A DNA stretch of 64,000 nucleotides from Choristoneura fumiferana (taxonomy: Eukaryota; Arthropoda; Insecta; Lepidoptera; Tortricidae): assembly GCF_025370935.1 (NCBI RefSeq), contig NC_133476.1, positions 13,887,643-13,951,642 of the forward strand. The letters run 5' to 3'. A program made the translations under genes and the position numbers. Shown here in pieces: positions 1 to 12,300 of this stretch (positions are counted from its first letter, which is position 1; each line of letters begins with the position of its first letter). The notes below the pieces were generated by a model. The model saw only the letters and a list, made by a program, of their open reading frames with translations. It ran no database searches and had not been told where the DNA came from.

Positions 1-608
1 CACATACATAACGAGCACCACTCGCGACGCGACTTCTCCTCTTACCTTATAAACTTACTTATGTTCATATGTATCTCTCTCAATCGGGAAAATATTTGTT
101 TCGTTCACATAAAATACACTAGTCATGACACATTTAATAATTGCAAAATGGCCATACATTTTCCTCTTTTGCAAAAGGGTTTAATAAAATGACGGTAGGT
201 ACTACTTAATTTTATCTTGTTTAGTTGTTTACACTAAAGCTATCTAGGAGTTTTAGGAATTCGAAAGAACATAATTTGTTTTAAGGTAAATACACCTTGA
301 CTTATAAATATCGGAATGTTTGTAAACAAAGTGAGAAGAACTGACATCTTACTGCGGACATGAATGCACTTGGAAGCGAGCCAACCACGTTATGCTTCGA
401 CGCGCTTTTATCTCTCCTCGACAACCAAATAAAATATTTAAAGAGCCCTTTCTTCTTCCAGCCCTACAGAAAATAAAAGTCAGATACCTAACTTGAATAC
501 TAAGTGAAATGTTTGTTTAAAATTACTTTTGGTAAAATTATTACCTTTGAGGTAAGAGTATGGTTATCTATTAATAATAAATATTTAACCACTTATCTGT
601 TGTTTCAG
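1..608. other. Upstream non-coding sequence
   Basis: No coding exon is recognised here. The stretch is AT-rich, and it ends in a polypyrimidine-like run and an AG (607-608) that forms the acceptor of the TMEM132-like exon. The exon carrying the start codon and signal peptide of that gene was not found here and probably lies outside the window. Confidence 0.4.
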
Positions 609-1423
609 GTGCTGTGCTTGGCGTGGAAGTTCATTTCGAAAACAAAGACAGTGGATTTTTCTAAAGCACTCGGCAAGATGGAGTGGTGCGGGTCCACCCC
701 CCGAGCCATGGGTACGGCTCTCCCGGGCGCTTTACTGTCTCTCGACCGGTTCACGGTACTCCAGGGTTCAGCACCAGCATCCGTGCGCGCCACATACGGA
801 CCTTTTTCTACCAACAAACAGTACCAGCGCGCTACACAGTACTGATCCATTAGAACCACCGAGGAGAAATGCAACTTGATTGAACTACAGGAGCGACAGC
901 GCATAGACTTGATGTGTCAGCACATTTAGTTTTTCGAGAGCTTCCCGCGATGCACCTGTTCTGCGAGTGCTATTTCACACTGGTGGCGAAGGGGGGCGCG
1001 TAGAGCAGCTACCCGACACGAAGAGTTTGCATAACTTTACACGCCAGCCTCGGGACAAAATCATTGACAGCCACTTGTGGGCCCGAGGGAGAGGGAGGCG
1101 CTTGCTTGGCAGAACTGACGATACCAGCAACGTGGTGGCCGCGGATGGTAAAGGAAAGCGACCACTCGGACAGTGCGCTTAGCATACAGCGCTGCTGAAG
1201 CCAGTAGCGGCGAGTCAGGTGAAGGGTGCGGACGAGTATCAGTACAGCCGGCTGCCTCTGGGAGTGTGACTCTGGCGGGCGCAAGAGCTGGATACCGAGA
1301 GGCCCGAGGCCGTGCATCAGCACTTTTACTTCCAAGAGCACCTCTATATCCACATTCTCGATTACACTTGCCATTCGTCGTCCGGCGTGATACTGCACAC
1401 TCCACCGGACATGTTGTCATCAG
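609..1423 (+). pseudogene. TMEM132: TMEM132 N-terminal exon with many frameshifts
   Basis: This exon encodes the extracellular N-terminal part of a TMEM132-family protein, but no single frame is open through it. Recognisable blocks appear in changing frames. VEVHFENKDSGFF (623-661) runs into a stop at 662. VLQGSAPASVRATYGPF ends at 809. TVPARYTVL starts at 821. DPLEPPRRNAT starts at 844. AHRLDVSAHLVFRELP (899-945) follows an in-frame TGA at 881. RDAPVLRVLFHTGGEGGR starts at 946 and continues to SHLWARG. LAELTIPATWWPRM starts at 1106. The last block starts at 1173 and includes GYREARG and LYPHSRLHLPF. The acceptor (AG 607-608) and donor (GTCAGT at 1424) are intact, and the final phase (AG|A) fits the next exon at 9322. 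Family membership is clear to me from the YGPF, WW and LYP blocks. Whether this is true decay, a dead duplicate of an upstream exon, or local assembly error cannot be decided from the sequence. Confidence 0.8.
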
Positions 1424-1556
1424 GTCAGTTTTTATCCAGTTATCGCATTAGTTTTAATAAAAAGCGCGCTTAAATATGACTTTTCAATAATATCGGTAGA
1501 GTCATAACAATATATTATCCATACTTCCATACTAATATTATAAATGCGAAAGTAAC

Positions 1557-1605
<49 letters not shown>
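1557..1605 (+). repeat. (TCTG)n microsatellite
   Basis: About twelve perfect TCTG units sit just inside the left end of the Helitron-like element. They are an integral part of this repeat family rather than an independent locus. Confidence 0.95.
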
Positions 1606-2679
1606 TACGCTTTCACGCCTAACCGCTGAACCGATTTTGATGAAATTTGGTACAGAGATAGAATAGACCTTGGGAAAGAACAAGGCTACCTTTATCGCGA
1701 AAAGAGGCTTTAAGGGGTTGAAATAGGGATGAAAGTTTATATGGTGGAAGTTCGTCGCTGTCAAAGATAAAACTATAAAAACTTGGCATTTAGGCACTTA
1801 ATAAGAAATAAGTCTATAATTGTTTGAGTTTTTTGAAAATTCGACCTGTGAGGGGATGAAATAGGGGATGAAAGTTTATGTGAAGGTCGTCATTATCGAA
1901 GATAATCGATGAATTTTATTAAACTTGCCATTTCGGCACATGAAAAGAGATAAATAGATATTGTTCGCACGTTTTTTAAAATTCTTCGTGTGAGGGGGTG
2001 AAATAGGGGGATGAAAGTTTATATGGAAGATCGTCATTGTCGAAGATAAATCGATGGTTCTTTATGAAACTTGCATTTGGGTACGTGATAAGAGATAAAT
2101 AGATATTTTTCGCGCGTTTTTTTAAAATTCTTCCTGTGAGGGGTGAAATAGGGATGAAACTTTATATGGAAGATCGTCATTGTCGAAGATAATTCGACGG
2201 TTCTTTATGAAATTGACATTTGGGCACGTGCTAAGAGATAATACATATTTGTTCGCGCGTCTTTAAACTCTTTCCTGTGAGGGGTGAAATAGGGATGAAA
2301 ATTTATATGGAAGATCGTCATTGTCGAAGATAAATCGGTGGTTCTTTATGAAACTTGGCATTGGACTACTTATAAGAAATAAATAGATATATGTTCAAGC
2401 GTTTTTGAAAATTTTACCTGCGAGGGTGTTGCAGAGGGGATGATGCAGTGTTAGTAGAGCTTCTAAGCTCATAGGCAAAATGTACGCAATGTGGGGTCAT
2501 TTTTAGATGGCGTATTCACATAGACAGTCAGACATGAAAAATTATGATTTTCAGATTTTTCTTATTAATTGTGCAATAAGAGCTACCTTATGCAAAATTC
2601 AAGTTTCTAGGACAGCCGGAAGTACCTATAATTTTTCTGTTAAGGCAATTGGTTTGGAAATAACCTTTTTGACTGTAGC

Positions 2680-2790
2680 TTTTGATTGCCTTAACTTAAG
2701 GTTTGATAGACGGACGGACGGATAGCAAAGTAATCCTGTAAGAGTTCCATTTTTTCCTTTTTAGGTACGGAACCTAAAAAACATTTGCTC
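2680..2790 (+). repeat. Fragment of dispersed lepidopteran repeat
   Basis: The sequence GACGGACGGACGGATAG, then a T-rich stretch, then TAGGTACGGAACCTAAAAA corresponds to the 3' end of a repeat seen in fuller form at 58391-58911. A third related piece, with CCGTAGCCAAAATGGC and AAACGGAACCC, lies at about 6845-6895. No coding capacity is seen. Confidence 0.5.
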
Positions 2791-3657
2791 CTGCGCTTTT
2801 CAAATTTCAACCTATTTACTTGAAAATATGGGGATGGAAGTTCTTAAGGAATCCCAAACAAATTACTACATATAGGTATATTTATCGGATATGTGTAGCT
2901 ATGCTTAGTAAAAATGCCGTCTTAATATAATCCTACCTTCCTAACTTACAATAAAGGACGTAAGGTGTCAAGAGTTCACTATGAAGAATTAGTCTTTTGT
3001 GTTGGCAGGGTAGATACACGTCGTATTGCTAAATTGTAGCTACCCGCAAAATATTTATGTTTACCAAAGAACATCGGTGGATGGATGGATGGAAGACAAA
3101 AAAATAGTTTAATATTTTAGCAATGTATTAAAATAGGTTATTTTCGGTAAACCGTAGAAGTTTCTATGTATATTATTGCAGAAATAGGTATCAAATAAAT
3201 TAAATATTCCAAAATTACTATTCCACGGACGAAGTCGCGGGCCAAAGCTAGTATAACTAATATCAGTCTGTGTTCAAATGGGTAGAACAAAGAGTATTAG
3301 TACCTATGGGTGGAATAAGCAATGTCAAATGACTTGACACTACGCCACCCAAGAAGCTCTCTGCGCTGCGACTGACAGCGCTCGTGCCACTGCCGAAATG
3401 CTGTCATTGCAAAAGCCACTTCACGTTAACGACAACTTGACGACAACCGAATAACTTGCTTGTCGCTCTATTATGCCAGTTCAACTTAGTTCAACTTATG
3501 TTTACAGTCCCACCCAACTAGGTTTATAGAGTGTCAACCGCCTGATAGTGTTTCACGTGGGAAGTTATGCCTATTGTTCTGTCGACATTGCTCGACGTGC
3601 GATGAAGATAACAATTTTCATTGCGTTGTGATATGTGAAATTAAAAGAACTACATAG

Positions 3658-3830
3658 TAAAGTCAAAGTCAAAGTCAAAGTCAAAATATTATTCAATTTA
3701 GGCTAAAACAAGCACTTATGAATGTCAAAAAAAAATCTACCACCGGTTCGGAAAAACCTCTGTTGAGAAGAATCCGGCAAGAAACTCAACGAGGTATGTT
3801 TTTTTAAACAGATTTACAGAAAAGATTTAA
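3658..3830 (+). repeat. Dispersed repeat with GTCAAA leader, copy 1
   Basis: The copy starts with tandem GTCAAA units, then AATTTAGGCTAAAACAAGC, an A run, and a conserved stretch through ACCACCGGTTCGGAAAAACC and GGCAAGAAACTCAACGAGG. A nearly identical copy in the same orientation lies at 55067-55230. The shared length is about 170 bp. It is probably the terminal part of a retroelement, but I cannot name the family. Confidence 0.7.
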
Positions 3831-4828
3831 AGATAGGAAAGTACTCTGAAAATAGGTATTTTGTTGACATTTTCACCCGTCCAGCAGCCGGTACTGAAAC
3901 TCCAGCTAAGGTCACACAGAAGCTATATAGTTCTTTTCCAGGGAAATTCTATCAGGTTTTTACACGTATGGCTGTAAGAATAGGACAGAATTTAACCCGC
4001 GTCAGTCAGCGTTCGTAACTGCACGCTTGTTGACTAGCGCAGTAGGACGAAAGTTCTGGAAAGTTATGGGAGAAATGTAATCTGCCTCCTGTAAACGTCA
4101 CCTTCGTAGTAGCGGTCCCAGACCAAATGTGGATATTGGATATCTGTGAATATCAGCTTTGCGAGGCCTCAGCTCCGGGTCTAACGGGGGAGTGTTTTGC
4201 TAGCAAGGGCGAAGTTTTGCCTCGGTTCAATTCAAAAGTAGGTTAAAGTTTCTCGTCACTAATGCATTAAGTAGATTCGACCATAATTAGAGTTGTATGT
4301 TTGTTTATTAATAGAGCGAAAAAACCGGTATTCGAACTGTTCCAGATTTGTTTTTACAAGATTAAACTAAACATACCTCCAGTTTTTTTAGCGTTCCCTA
4401 TACACAAAGTAAACGAGGCGCCTAACTGAAATTATTGTCATTGTAGGGCGAGACTAATGGATTCATACTTAAATAATAATTATTATCTCTGAACGAAACG
4501 AAACGAAACATATCTCTGAACGAGCAATTCTTGTAATACTATCTAACATCCAAAACTAAAACTATATATAAACTAATGTTACGAAATAAATAATTCTTGT
4601 ACATTTATTCATTTGTTTCTGGAATCTTGGTATCTAACGGCTCTAATAATTTCTATAAAATTTGCTGTCTGGGGTTTTTGGTGAAGAAAAATCGAAGTAG
4701 CTTGTTCTGTCTCACGCATGTTCTCGAGTTTTAGCCCAAGAGAAGCTCGGTCACCCAGGTAATTTGAGCAAAGACATAAAAATCTACATTAATTAAGTAA
4801 CTACCTACTTGCATTACAAACATGACGA

Positions 4829-5062
4829 CAACCGGATGGCAAAGTGGTTAGAGAACCTGACTATGAAACTTGAGGTTCCGGGGTTGATTCCCGGTCGGGG
4901 CAGATATTTGTTTGAATAATACGAATGTTTGTTCTCGGGTCTTGGATCTTTAATATATATTTAAGTATGTATTTATCTTTATAATTATGTTTATCCGTGG
5001 CCTAGTATCCATAGTACAAGCTTTGCTTAGTTTGGGACTAGGTCAAAGTTGGTGTCAAGAAG
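4829..5062 (+). mobile_element. tRNA-derived SINE
   Basis: The 5' part resembles a tRNA gene with a pol III A-box-like stretch (GATGGCAAAGTGGTTAGAG) and a B box (GGGTTGATTCCC). The body continues through a TCGGGTCTTGGATCTTTAAT block to a tail containing TTTGGGACTAGGTCAA, which is familiar from lepidopteran SINEs. It is about 230 bp, non-coding, and would be mobilised by a LINE partner. Confidence 0.7.
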
Positions 5063-5179
5063 CCTAGTCAGCTATTGGTTGTTATAACGTTGTTTACGAG
5101 CAAGTTTGATGAAAATGACTAAATGGAATATTCACGAATGTCATTTGTAATTGTATATGGCGTACAATTATATTTATAA

Positions 5180-5335
5180 CCGACTTCAAAAAAAGGAGGA
5201 GGTTTATCTATTCGGTTGTATTTTTAGAGCCAGCAGGAGTGGACCTATAGTCGTCTACCTCACCTACATACTATAATATATTGGGCTTCAATAACTCCTG
5301 CTGACCTCACCGACTTTAGACTGGTATAAAATTAT
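5180..5335 (+). repeat. Fragment of the GACTTCAAAAAAAGGAGG repeat family
   Basis: The block CCGACTTCAAAAAAAGGAGG starts a dispersed repeat whose relatives lie at 24667-24990 and about 33010-33240. Only the leading part is recognisable here. The rest is AT-rich and contains short inverted CAGCAGGAGT/ACTCCTGCTG arms. Confidence 0.4.
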
Positions 5336-6935
5336 TTTCATGGTTTCTGGTAATCTGTTCAATTTTTAATTATATATTTTTTATTCTTATAAAACTGATT
5401 ATACAGCACAGGTATCTACAAAATCCAAAGTAGGTATACTTAGTAATAGTACGCTCAACATAATAATATAATATGAGTGTCAGAATTTTCCAAATAGAAC
5501 GCCTGAAAACTAAGCCGCTTGGGGACCCGTAGCAAAACCTTTTTATAGAAAGTTTTTATGAAGTAAGTATTTAAGAAGATTTACACCACGCCGAAACTAA
5601 TTTTGTACTTTTTATATAGATTCATTTTCTATTTATTTATTAGCAATTTTATAAACTTAGGCAAGCTTTTAAGGATTTAGGGCTATGAATAGTGTTCTAC
5701 GTACCTCAAACTAAGCGTTTCTGTATTGTTTACTAGGTACCAATTAGATTTTGCCTGCTTTCTCGGCTTGATTGTCGCTAAGCCGTACAATAGAAGCCAT
5801 AGGAGTAAAATCCTTTGTGCGTAATCTATAGCTACCGTTAGGTAGCTCATCATATATCTATATAGATATGCACGTACAGTATAGGTATACCTGCCTAGAA
5901 AAATATAAGGTTTATTCCTATAAAGGTTTATGTCTTGTATTTGTTCTATGTTTGTTTTTATGGCGTTAAATAATAGTAGATTGTACAACAAGAGCATAAA
6001 ACGAGCCATTTTACCCGAGGTGTTCATATAGCCACCCGAGCCGGTACGGCGAGGGTGGATAGACACGTCGAGGGGAAAATGGGTTTTACACTCCGCTTTT
6101 CACTTCGATGGCGAGGAAATGAAATAGCAACAGTGGAAACAATGATTCACTTTCTATGTACCTTTTATTTTTATGCATTATTTTATTGATTTGATTGATT
6201 TTTAGTTTTATATAAATTAAAAAATATTTAAAAAACATATAGAAACTTTTTGGTTTGTGCCTGTTGACACCTGATTACCTTGGTCTTGAGTTGGTATTAG
6301 ACGAAGATTTTATTTTATGCAATAGAGCATAAAAAGTCATTTTATGTCGCCTAGATATAGCAAAAACACGAACTTTACGAGCATGAGAAGTGAAAATGTA
6401 TTTTCTTTCTTTCATTCTTTCTTTCTTATAAAATTTTAGTTTAGTTTATTTATTCATTTAATGTGTGTATAAGATTACACTATAATTTACATAAATGTCA
6501 GTTACGAGTTGCTACATGATTTCAAAACTTTAAAGAAACTGTAAGACAGCAAGACTTCTTTTTATGGCTTGATGCTTGGCTTGCTATACTGGTAGGTACT
6601 TGGTATAAATCTGGATTAATATTTGTGTAAATAGGGTGAATTTATTAATTTGTAAATTCGTTAACTGAGTAAAGTAAGGGATCCTGTAATTTATTGCCTT
6701 TGCCGCGTTTCAGTTCAGGAGATATTTTTTAGTTTTAAACTTTAGAATACTTAATAGATACGTAATAGAGTATTATTAAATTTTAGACACTTAATACTCA
6801 ACTGCATGTAGTAAGTTCCTAAATATGTTCTTATTGTAGCAATTTTTAGGGTACCGTAGCCAAAATGGCCAAAACGGAACCCATATAACCCTTAAGGAAA
6901 TCTTAAAACCAAGGAACCCTTAAGAGTCGCCAGTA

Positions 6936-7280
6936 CGCTCGCCGCTGATCGTATTTTCATACAAAACTAGTTTCGTTCTAATTTACAAACAACACACTGA
7001 AACAAAAATAAAACTTTGCGACTATAATGGGAGCAGCTATTTTGATGCTTATAATTAGTTTTGGTTCATATTCAATGCAACAAATAAAATCACATTAATT
7101 TTAAGTTTTGTATGAGAAATGGAAATTCGTTATTGTTTTTTTCCCATTACATTTTATTTTAACCAAACCTAACTATGCGCATCGTAATGCCTGCCCCCAT
7201 TATAGTTGCAAAGTTGCGTTTTGATCTGTAGTGCTGCTTGTACATTAGAACGAAACTACGTTTGTATGGGGACGCGAGCG
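6936..7280. mobile_element. Inverted-repeat (MITE-like) element, about 345 bp
   Basis: The left arm (6936-6984: CGCTCGCC, then CATACAAAACTAG, then TTTCGTTCTAA) is mirrored by the right arm (7241-7280: TTAGAACGAAACTA, then TTTGTATG, then CGCGAGCG). A second inner pair is ACTATAATGGG at 7021 and CCCATTATAGT at 7196. There is no open reading frame, so it is a non-autonomous DNA transposon or a foldback. Confidence 0.65.
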
Positions 7281-8253
7281 TTGAACATATTTTTTTTTGT
7301 CTGGACATACATATGTCTGCTCTCAAATTGAGATAGCATCAGCTTGCAGGTATTTCACATACAAGTAAATTTCACATAAAACATGGAACCGAAAAGCTCA
7401 TGGGAAATTTGAAATGTAATTTCGCACATAAATTCGAATTCTTGAGACAACTACAACACTTCCAGCCTAAGTAGGTAGATACAGTGATCAGTAGATAATT
7501 TAACACGGGCGATTAGCTTTTAGAGCTCTATGAAATAGAATTATAAATAGAAATAGAAGTATTTATTCGCACTTCGCAAATTAAATTAAACAGAAAAAAA
7601 ACAATTATTAAGTACAACACTAGACTCAATTTTGTAAAGATCAACACCTTACTTATGAACGTTTGCTGCTGGTTTTAGTTTTACCTACAACAATGGATGG
7701 CTAGTAAATAAATATACGGGGAATCTCAGCGACGCAAGACTCGCGTCCCATTCTGGCCGGCACGCTGTATGCGCATCTGAGCCAAGTTTGAGTTACGGCG
7801 CGCGCTGGAAGCAAAGCTTTTCACCTAAATGGAAATTTATATCGCGGCTCAGGATGCTTAGGTATTGAATTTATATCACCCTATATATTGAGGATATTTA
7901 AATATATGGATTTATATAAAATATGGTTACTATATACAATATCAGTACGGATAAGAGTACTTTCAATTATAGGTTTATAAAGCTACAGGAGTAGGTACTT
8001 AGGTATGGTTGACGTCTCTGATGGTGGACAGTGTGTCATTTTTGGACCATGAATGAAAATACCACTTGAAAACCTATCTTGGTTATTAAAATTGTTTCAT
8101 TATTTGTAGCAACTCTGTCTAATGATGGCGAAGGCGCAAGCCTTACGCGTGAGAATAAGATAAGTAGAACTTCGTTCGCTAGACGGACGTTTTAACATTG
8201 ATTCCATTAGGTTGGAGATCGCAGTTCTTTTTGAAACCATTCCGTTCAACTTT

Positions 8254-8393
8254 TAAGCCGAGCTTAGACTTGCAAGAAAAATCGTGCAAGTCGCATTACA
8301 TTGCGGCGCTCGATTGACCACTACAAACTCGTTGGCTTTACGGCCTCGCAATGTAGTATGCACGATTTTTCTAGCAAGTCTAAACTCGGCTTT
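8254..8393. mobile_element. Palindromic MITE, about 140 bp
   Basis: The arm 8255-8288 (AAGCCGAGCTTAGACTTGC, then AGAAAAATCGTGCA) is the near-perfect reverse complement of the right arm ending at 8392. The pairing continues inward through GCATTACATTGCG/GCAATGTAGTATGC. A transcript of the surrounding intron could fold this into a long hairpin. Confidence 0.75.
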
Positions 8394-8847
8394 ATATGTA
8401 TGTAGAATATTTATGCTTCTAACAGACACCTGACGTCTATTCAGAGCGGTCCAGTTTCTTTGGATTATTATATGCGATACTATGTACACTTTGTTGCTAT
8501 CAAAGGCAGCGATTAATATTGAATGGGGATCGAAGGCCGAAGGGTCTTATTGAACGATCTCGTATCTTTCTTTAGTACATGAGTTACATAATACCTACCC
8601 AGTGGAAGTAAATAGGTATTCCTGTCAACGGGCTTTACATATGTAAAAATGGATCTAGTTACGCAAAAGATGATGAACATTTTTCTATCTGATGGATATA
8701 CATAATTTGGTTTCTTAATCATTTAAATACTTTTTACATATATTTTCTTATCATATTGGGACACCGCGTTTTTTTTATTTATTTCCGATAACTATGACTG
8801 ATGGCGCAGTTCATTAATAGAAATACCTGTTAGGTAATTATCTTAAT

Positions 8848-9090
8848 GACCAAGTTAAAAAAGGCACAATTATGTTCTTTGAGCATAATATTAGTATCTC
8901 ATTGAAAGCATTTGCTTTGACGAATGTTCCAAATTTAGGACGTTGGGCTTTACTAGGTTAAAAGTCAGATCAAGTTAAAAAAATTGGCACAATTATGTTC
9001 TTTGCGCATAATATTAGTATCTCACTGAAATCATTAGCTTTGACGAATGTTTTAGATTTAGGACGTTGGGCCTTACGAGGTTAAAAGTCA
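8848..9090 (+). repeat. Tandem duplication of a 120-bp unit
   Basis: Two adjacent copies (8848-8967 and 8968-9090) both run from CAAGTTAAAAAA through GCACAATTATGTTCTTTG and AATATTAGTATCTCA to GGACGTTGGGC and GGTTAAAAGTCA. They differ by a few substitutions and a 3-base indel, so the duplication is fairly young. It lies about 230 bp before the first intact TMEM132 exon. Confidence 0.9.
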
Positions 9091-9321
9091 GTAAGAATTT
9101 CAAAGCCTATTTATGTAAAGAAACAATCATACCTATTGTACTTTTAATTTTTTCTGTAAAAACTTAAAAAAAAAATTGGTAGATCATTAACTTGAGCGAC
9201 TCTACGTCAGTAATATGTAAAAGTACTAAGATGCCTAAAATATTTTGCATTTTTTTAATTAAGCGATAATTTAAGCGAGCTCAAGCTATTTCACAAGTAT
9301 TAATCATGCTTTTGTTTATAG

Positions 9322-12300
9322 AATGAAAGTGAAGTCCGGACTGCGTCTGATCAGCGTGAACGCCGCGAACTCCCGGTGGGCGGTGACGGCGGAGGTGAAG
9401 CCGCGGACGGCCACAGTCACCGCCACGAGACTCGACCAACCCCTCAACGACGACAGCGGGCCGGCGTGAGTCTATTATATATTTTTCACACCTCTCCTTC
9501 GGGAAAGTAACTTTTCCTCCCTGACGAGAGGGAGCTAAGTGCAACTTTTCTGTTCAAGGCTAAGTGTTTTATTGTAAATGACATTTTTTGAAGTTGATAA
9601 TTGTAAAGCCATTTTCTATGCTGGTTGTTCTTTAATAATACTTATTTCGATATTTTTTTTTTTCAAGTTTCTTAATGCTCGGTGTGAAAAGTTGTATGAG
9701 CCACTCGGGAGCAAAATTTTTTTCATCTTGGGCGTTAACACTTGAATCCCTCATTACGCTCAGGATTCTACTGTAGAATCCTTCTCTATATTCTGGATTC
9801 AATGTACGCCCTCGCCGTAAATATACCATTTTGCTCCCTTGTGACACAAATAACTATACTTTAACTTTAGAATAAAGCGGTACTTACATTTGAGAAAACA
9901 AAAGACGTCCTTTGTGATGAAACTCATTTTACTTTCATTAGTTTCAACGAATAAAATAGTAGTTGTTTGCAACTAGTAGCTTTTCATTTCGGTGTAAAAT
10001 AATGAACACTGTATAGTAAGAGTCAAACCATCTCTTACATTCGCGGTGATTCATAAAACATAAGTACAACGAATACCTCTGCAAAGTACCGCATTATAAT
10101 CCTTAATTTGTATCTAAAAATATCAAATAGAGTTAATTTTAGCAGCAATCGCAATTCTATTCGCTCAATTACGACAACGCACGCTTCACGAGTTTTGCGG
10201 CTTACCAGTAAAAGCTATGTTAATCACAAGAATCAGAACAAATATTCTCATGAACGGCGGGGTTTTCTTGGAATGCCATTGGAATCTCATTTCACTCCGG
10301 CCGCTCAGTGCACCTCACTAAACCACAGTCCGCTGCTGACTGGGCCACTACAGGACGGATTTAAAGGATCCAATTCCATTTCTATTTTCTCAACCCTCGC
10401 TTTCGAGCTTTTCACGATCCTATTATGAATAAAATAGGTCAACTGCGCTGACAAACCTAATAGACGTCTCAAGAATAGTCTCGGAGCAAAACCACTGAAT
10501 TATAGTTCCTGCAATTCATGCATGAAAGTGAAGTACTGAGTTATGATTTACTATTATGCGGTAAGTTAGGAAAATTAGAATTAAATGACCTAGTTACGTT
10601 ACAGTGCCTTTAGTTATACTGATGAACTTACCACTAGTAAGTTAACTGGTCACTAGCTTATAAAAGTGTCAATATATCAAAGCTTGTCCCAAAAACATAA
10701 GCAATTAAGCTATAAAATCTATTTCAAATAAAAGACATCCAAATTTACACGAAAAATTTACGTTCTCCTAATTTATTACTTGCATTTGTTTAACGAGTTT
10801 CGTGCAAAATGTTAACATTTATTTCTTGTTACAGTGGGTATTTCGCAATAAAATAAAGCCGCGTTCTCATTTCCCCGGTAGGATTTGTTCACAATTTCGC
10901 TCACGACTAGGTATGTAAGGTTGCATTCGCGGAGCTATAAATCGGGCGGGCGGTTGGCGCCTTGTGCCGCTTAATGAAACTCGACGTCACGACTTTTCAA
11001 CTTATTATTGCTTGTAATCTTGCTTTCTGCAAGAAAGCTCGCGCTAGAGAAGACAAAAGTACGTGAAAGTTTTTACGAGTTTTACGACTTCATGTCAAGT
11101 TGCAGTAGATACGATACGCGTACGCTAGGAGAGTTATAAACAAGTAACGCGAGCTCTGTGTTAATGAGAGATGTGATGCGTGATAGCTCTACATAAAAGC
11201 CATTAATTTTGAACAGAAACCCAGAAGATTTGAGCGGTCCCGCGGGTCCCGGTTGGGAAGAGGTGCTGACGTGGCTGGTGGAAGTTGGTGCTGAAGGCGA
11301 GGGTGACGCCGAGGGTTCAGAAGGGGAGTCTGGCCGCGGGACGGCGAGGCTCAACTGGTCGGCCAAGCTCTCCGCGTCGCCAGCTCCCACCACTAGCAGC
11401 GAGGAACCACCGCACGAACACCGAGTCATCACCAGACTCGATATTGAGAAGGATGACATACAAGCTGTTTTGCCTATTTCTAAGGTATGTTGAAAACCGT
11501 CGTTCATCAGCTATCAGAAAAATGCGATTTTAGTGTACAAAGTTTTTTTTTTTAATTACCTATTTAAGGCTGAAATGTGGGTTCTTAATAAAAAGTAGTT
11601 AAAAATAAATTAACTAACTCGAAAACCACTCAATTTTACCTTTAGGCCTTAGTTAACTGGACCAAATCATTTTTAAATTTCTTTGTTGCAAATTAGCTCA
11701 GTAAAATCCTTAAAGGAATCGATCGAATTATCAATCACCCAGCTTATTCACGTTAAATATATGTTTAACTAAATTAAGAAGGATTTTTCAAAGTAGGTTG
11801 ATTAGATATCTATTAGATAACTACTCGTATAAAGGCTGCATAACAGGTTGTTCACTGTTTCAAACGTTCTTGCGCTTATCATTCAGTTAAATAGGTAGCT
11901 GAATAAATTAAAGGTATTAAGTAATTGAAAATATCTTATTAAAATAATGAAAACGTGGGGCAATGTCATATTCGTTAGGGTCAAGTGTCCCAAATTAGCA
12001 ATTTATCGAGACGTCCGCTACGGGTCGTAAATTGGCCGCAACGTATTTTCTTCGTAATTAATGAAACGAAGGGAGCTCCTTTTATTGCTATAACGACATC
12101 TTTATCGAGTTTCATGGGCTTTTACCGAGTCCTTGCCAGCGGCGCTGTCGTGCTATTATCTGTGAAATTGGCCGAAAAAATATAATAAGTTACGTTACCA
12201 AATTCCTACCCAAACCCTTCGGGGGTTCGCGGCAGTATTGCTCTGATTGTTCTTATTATTTCTTGGGAGTAATCTGTGGGACGCGCTGTTGTAACAAATC

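Larger units (their letters stand above)
1526..3251 (+). mobile_element. Helitron-like non-autonomous element
   Basis: The left end begins TCCATACTAATATTATAA and runs into a TCTG microsatellite. The right end carries a GAAGTCGCGGGC motif and finishes with CTAG at 3248-3251, followed by T. These ends match the widespread lepidopteran elements that carry GTCY-type microsatellites. The middle (about 1640-2430) has four or five diverged units of roughly 135 bp, each containing a GGGGTGAAATAGGGATGAAA-like block. No Rep/helicase coding is visible, so it would depend on a helper. The piece at about 2680-2790 looks like a second repeat family inserted inside. Confidence 0.6.
1424..9321 (+). other. 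TMEM132 intron, repeat-rich
   Basis: This 7.9-kb intron lies between the damaged N-terminal exon and the first intact exon. It contains a Helitron-like element, a SINE, several inverted-repeat elements and a tandem 120-bp duplication, listed separately. The remaining sequence (for example 3260-3650, 5350-6840, 7290-8250) is AT-rich with no coding signal. A short GC-richer patch lies near 7725-7850. Confidence 0.6.

Noticed and set aside
1009..1420. Two long minus-strand open frames opposite the damaged exon
   Set aside because: They are antisense to clear TMEM132 protein blocks; GC-rich composition lengthens random frames.
10108..10428. Plus-strand open frame of 106 codons in a TMEM132 intron
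   Set aside because: No recognisable motif and no splice sites that would join it to the flanking exons in phase.
11082..11507. Minus-strand open frame of 141 codons
   Set aside because: Antisense shadow of the TMEM132 exon at 11217-11484.
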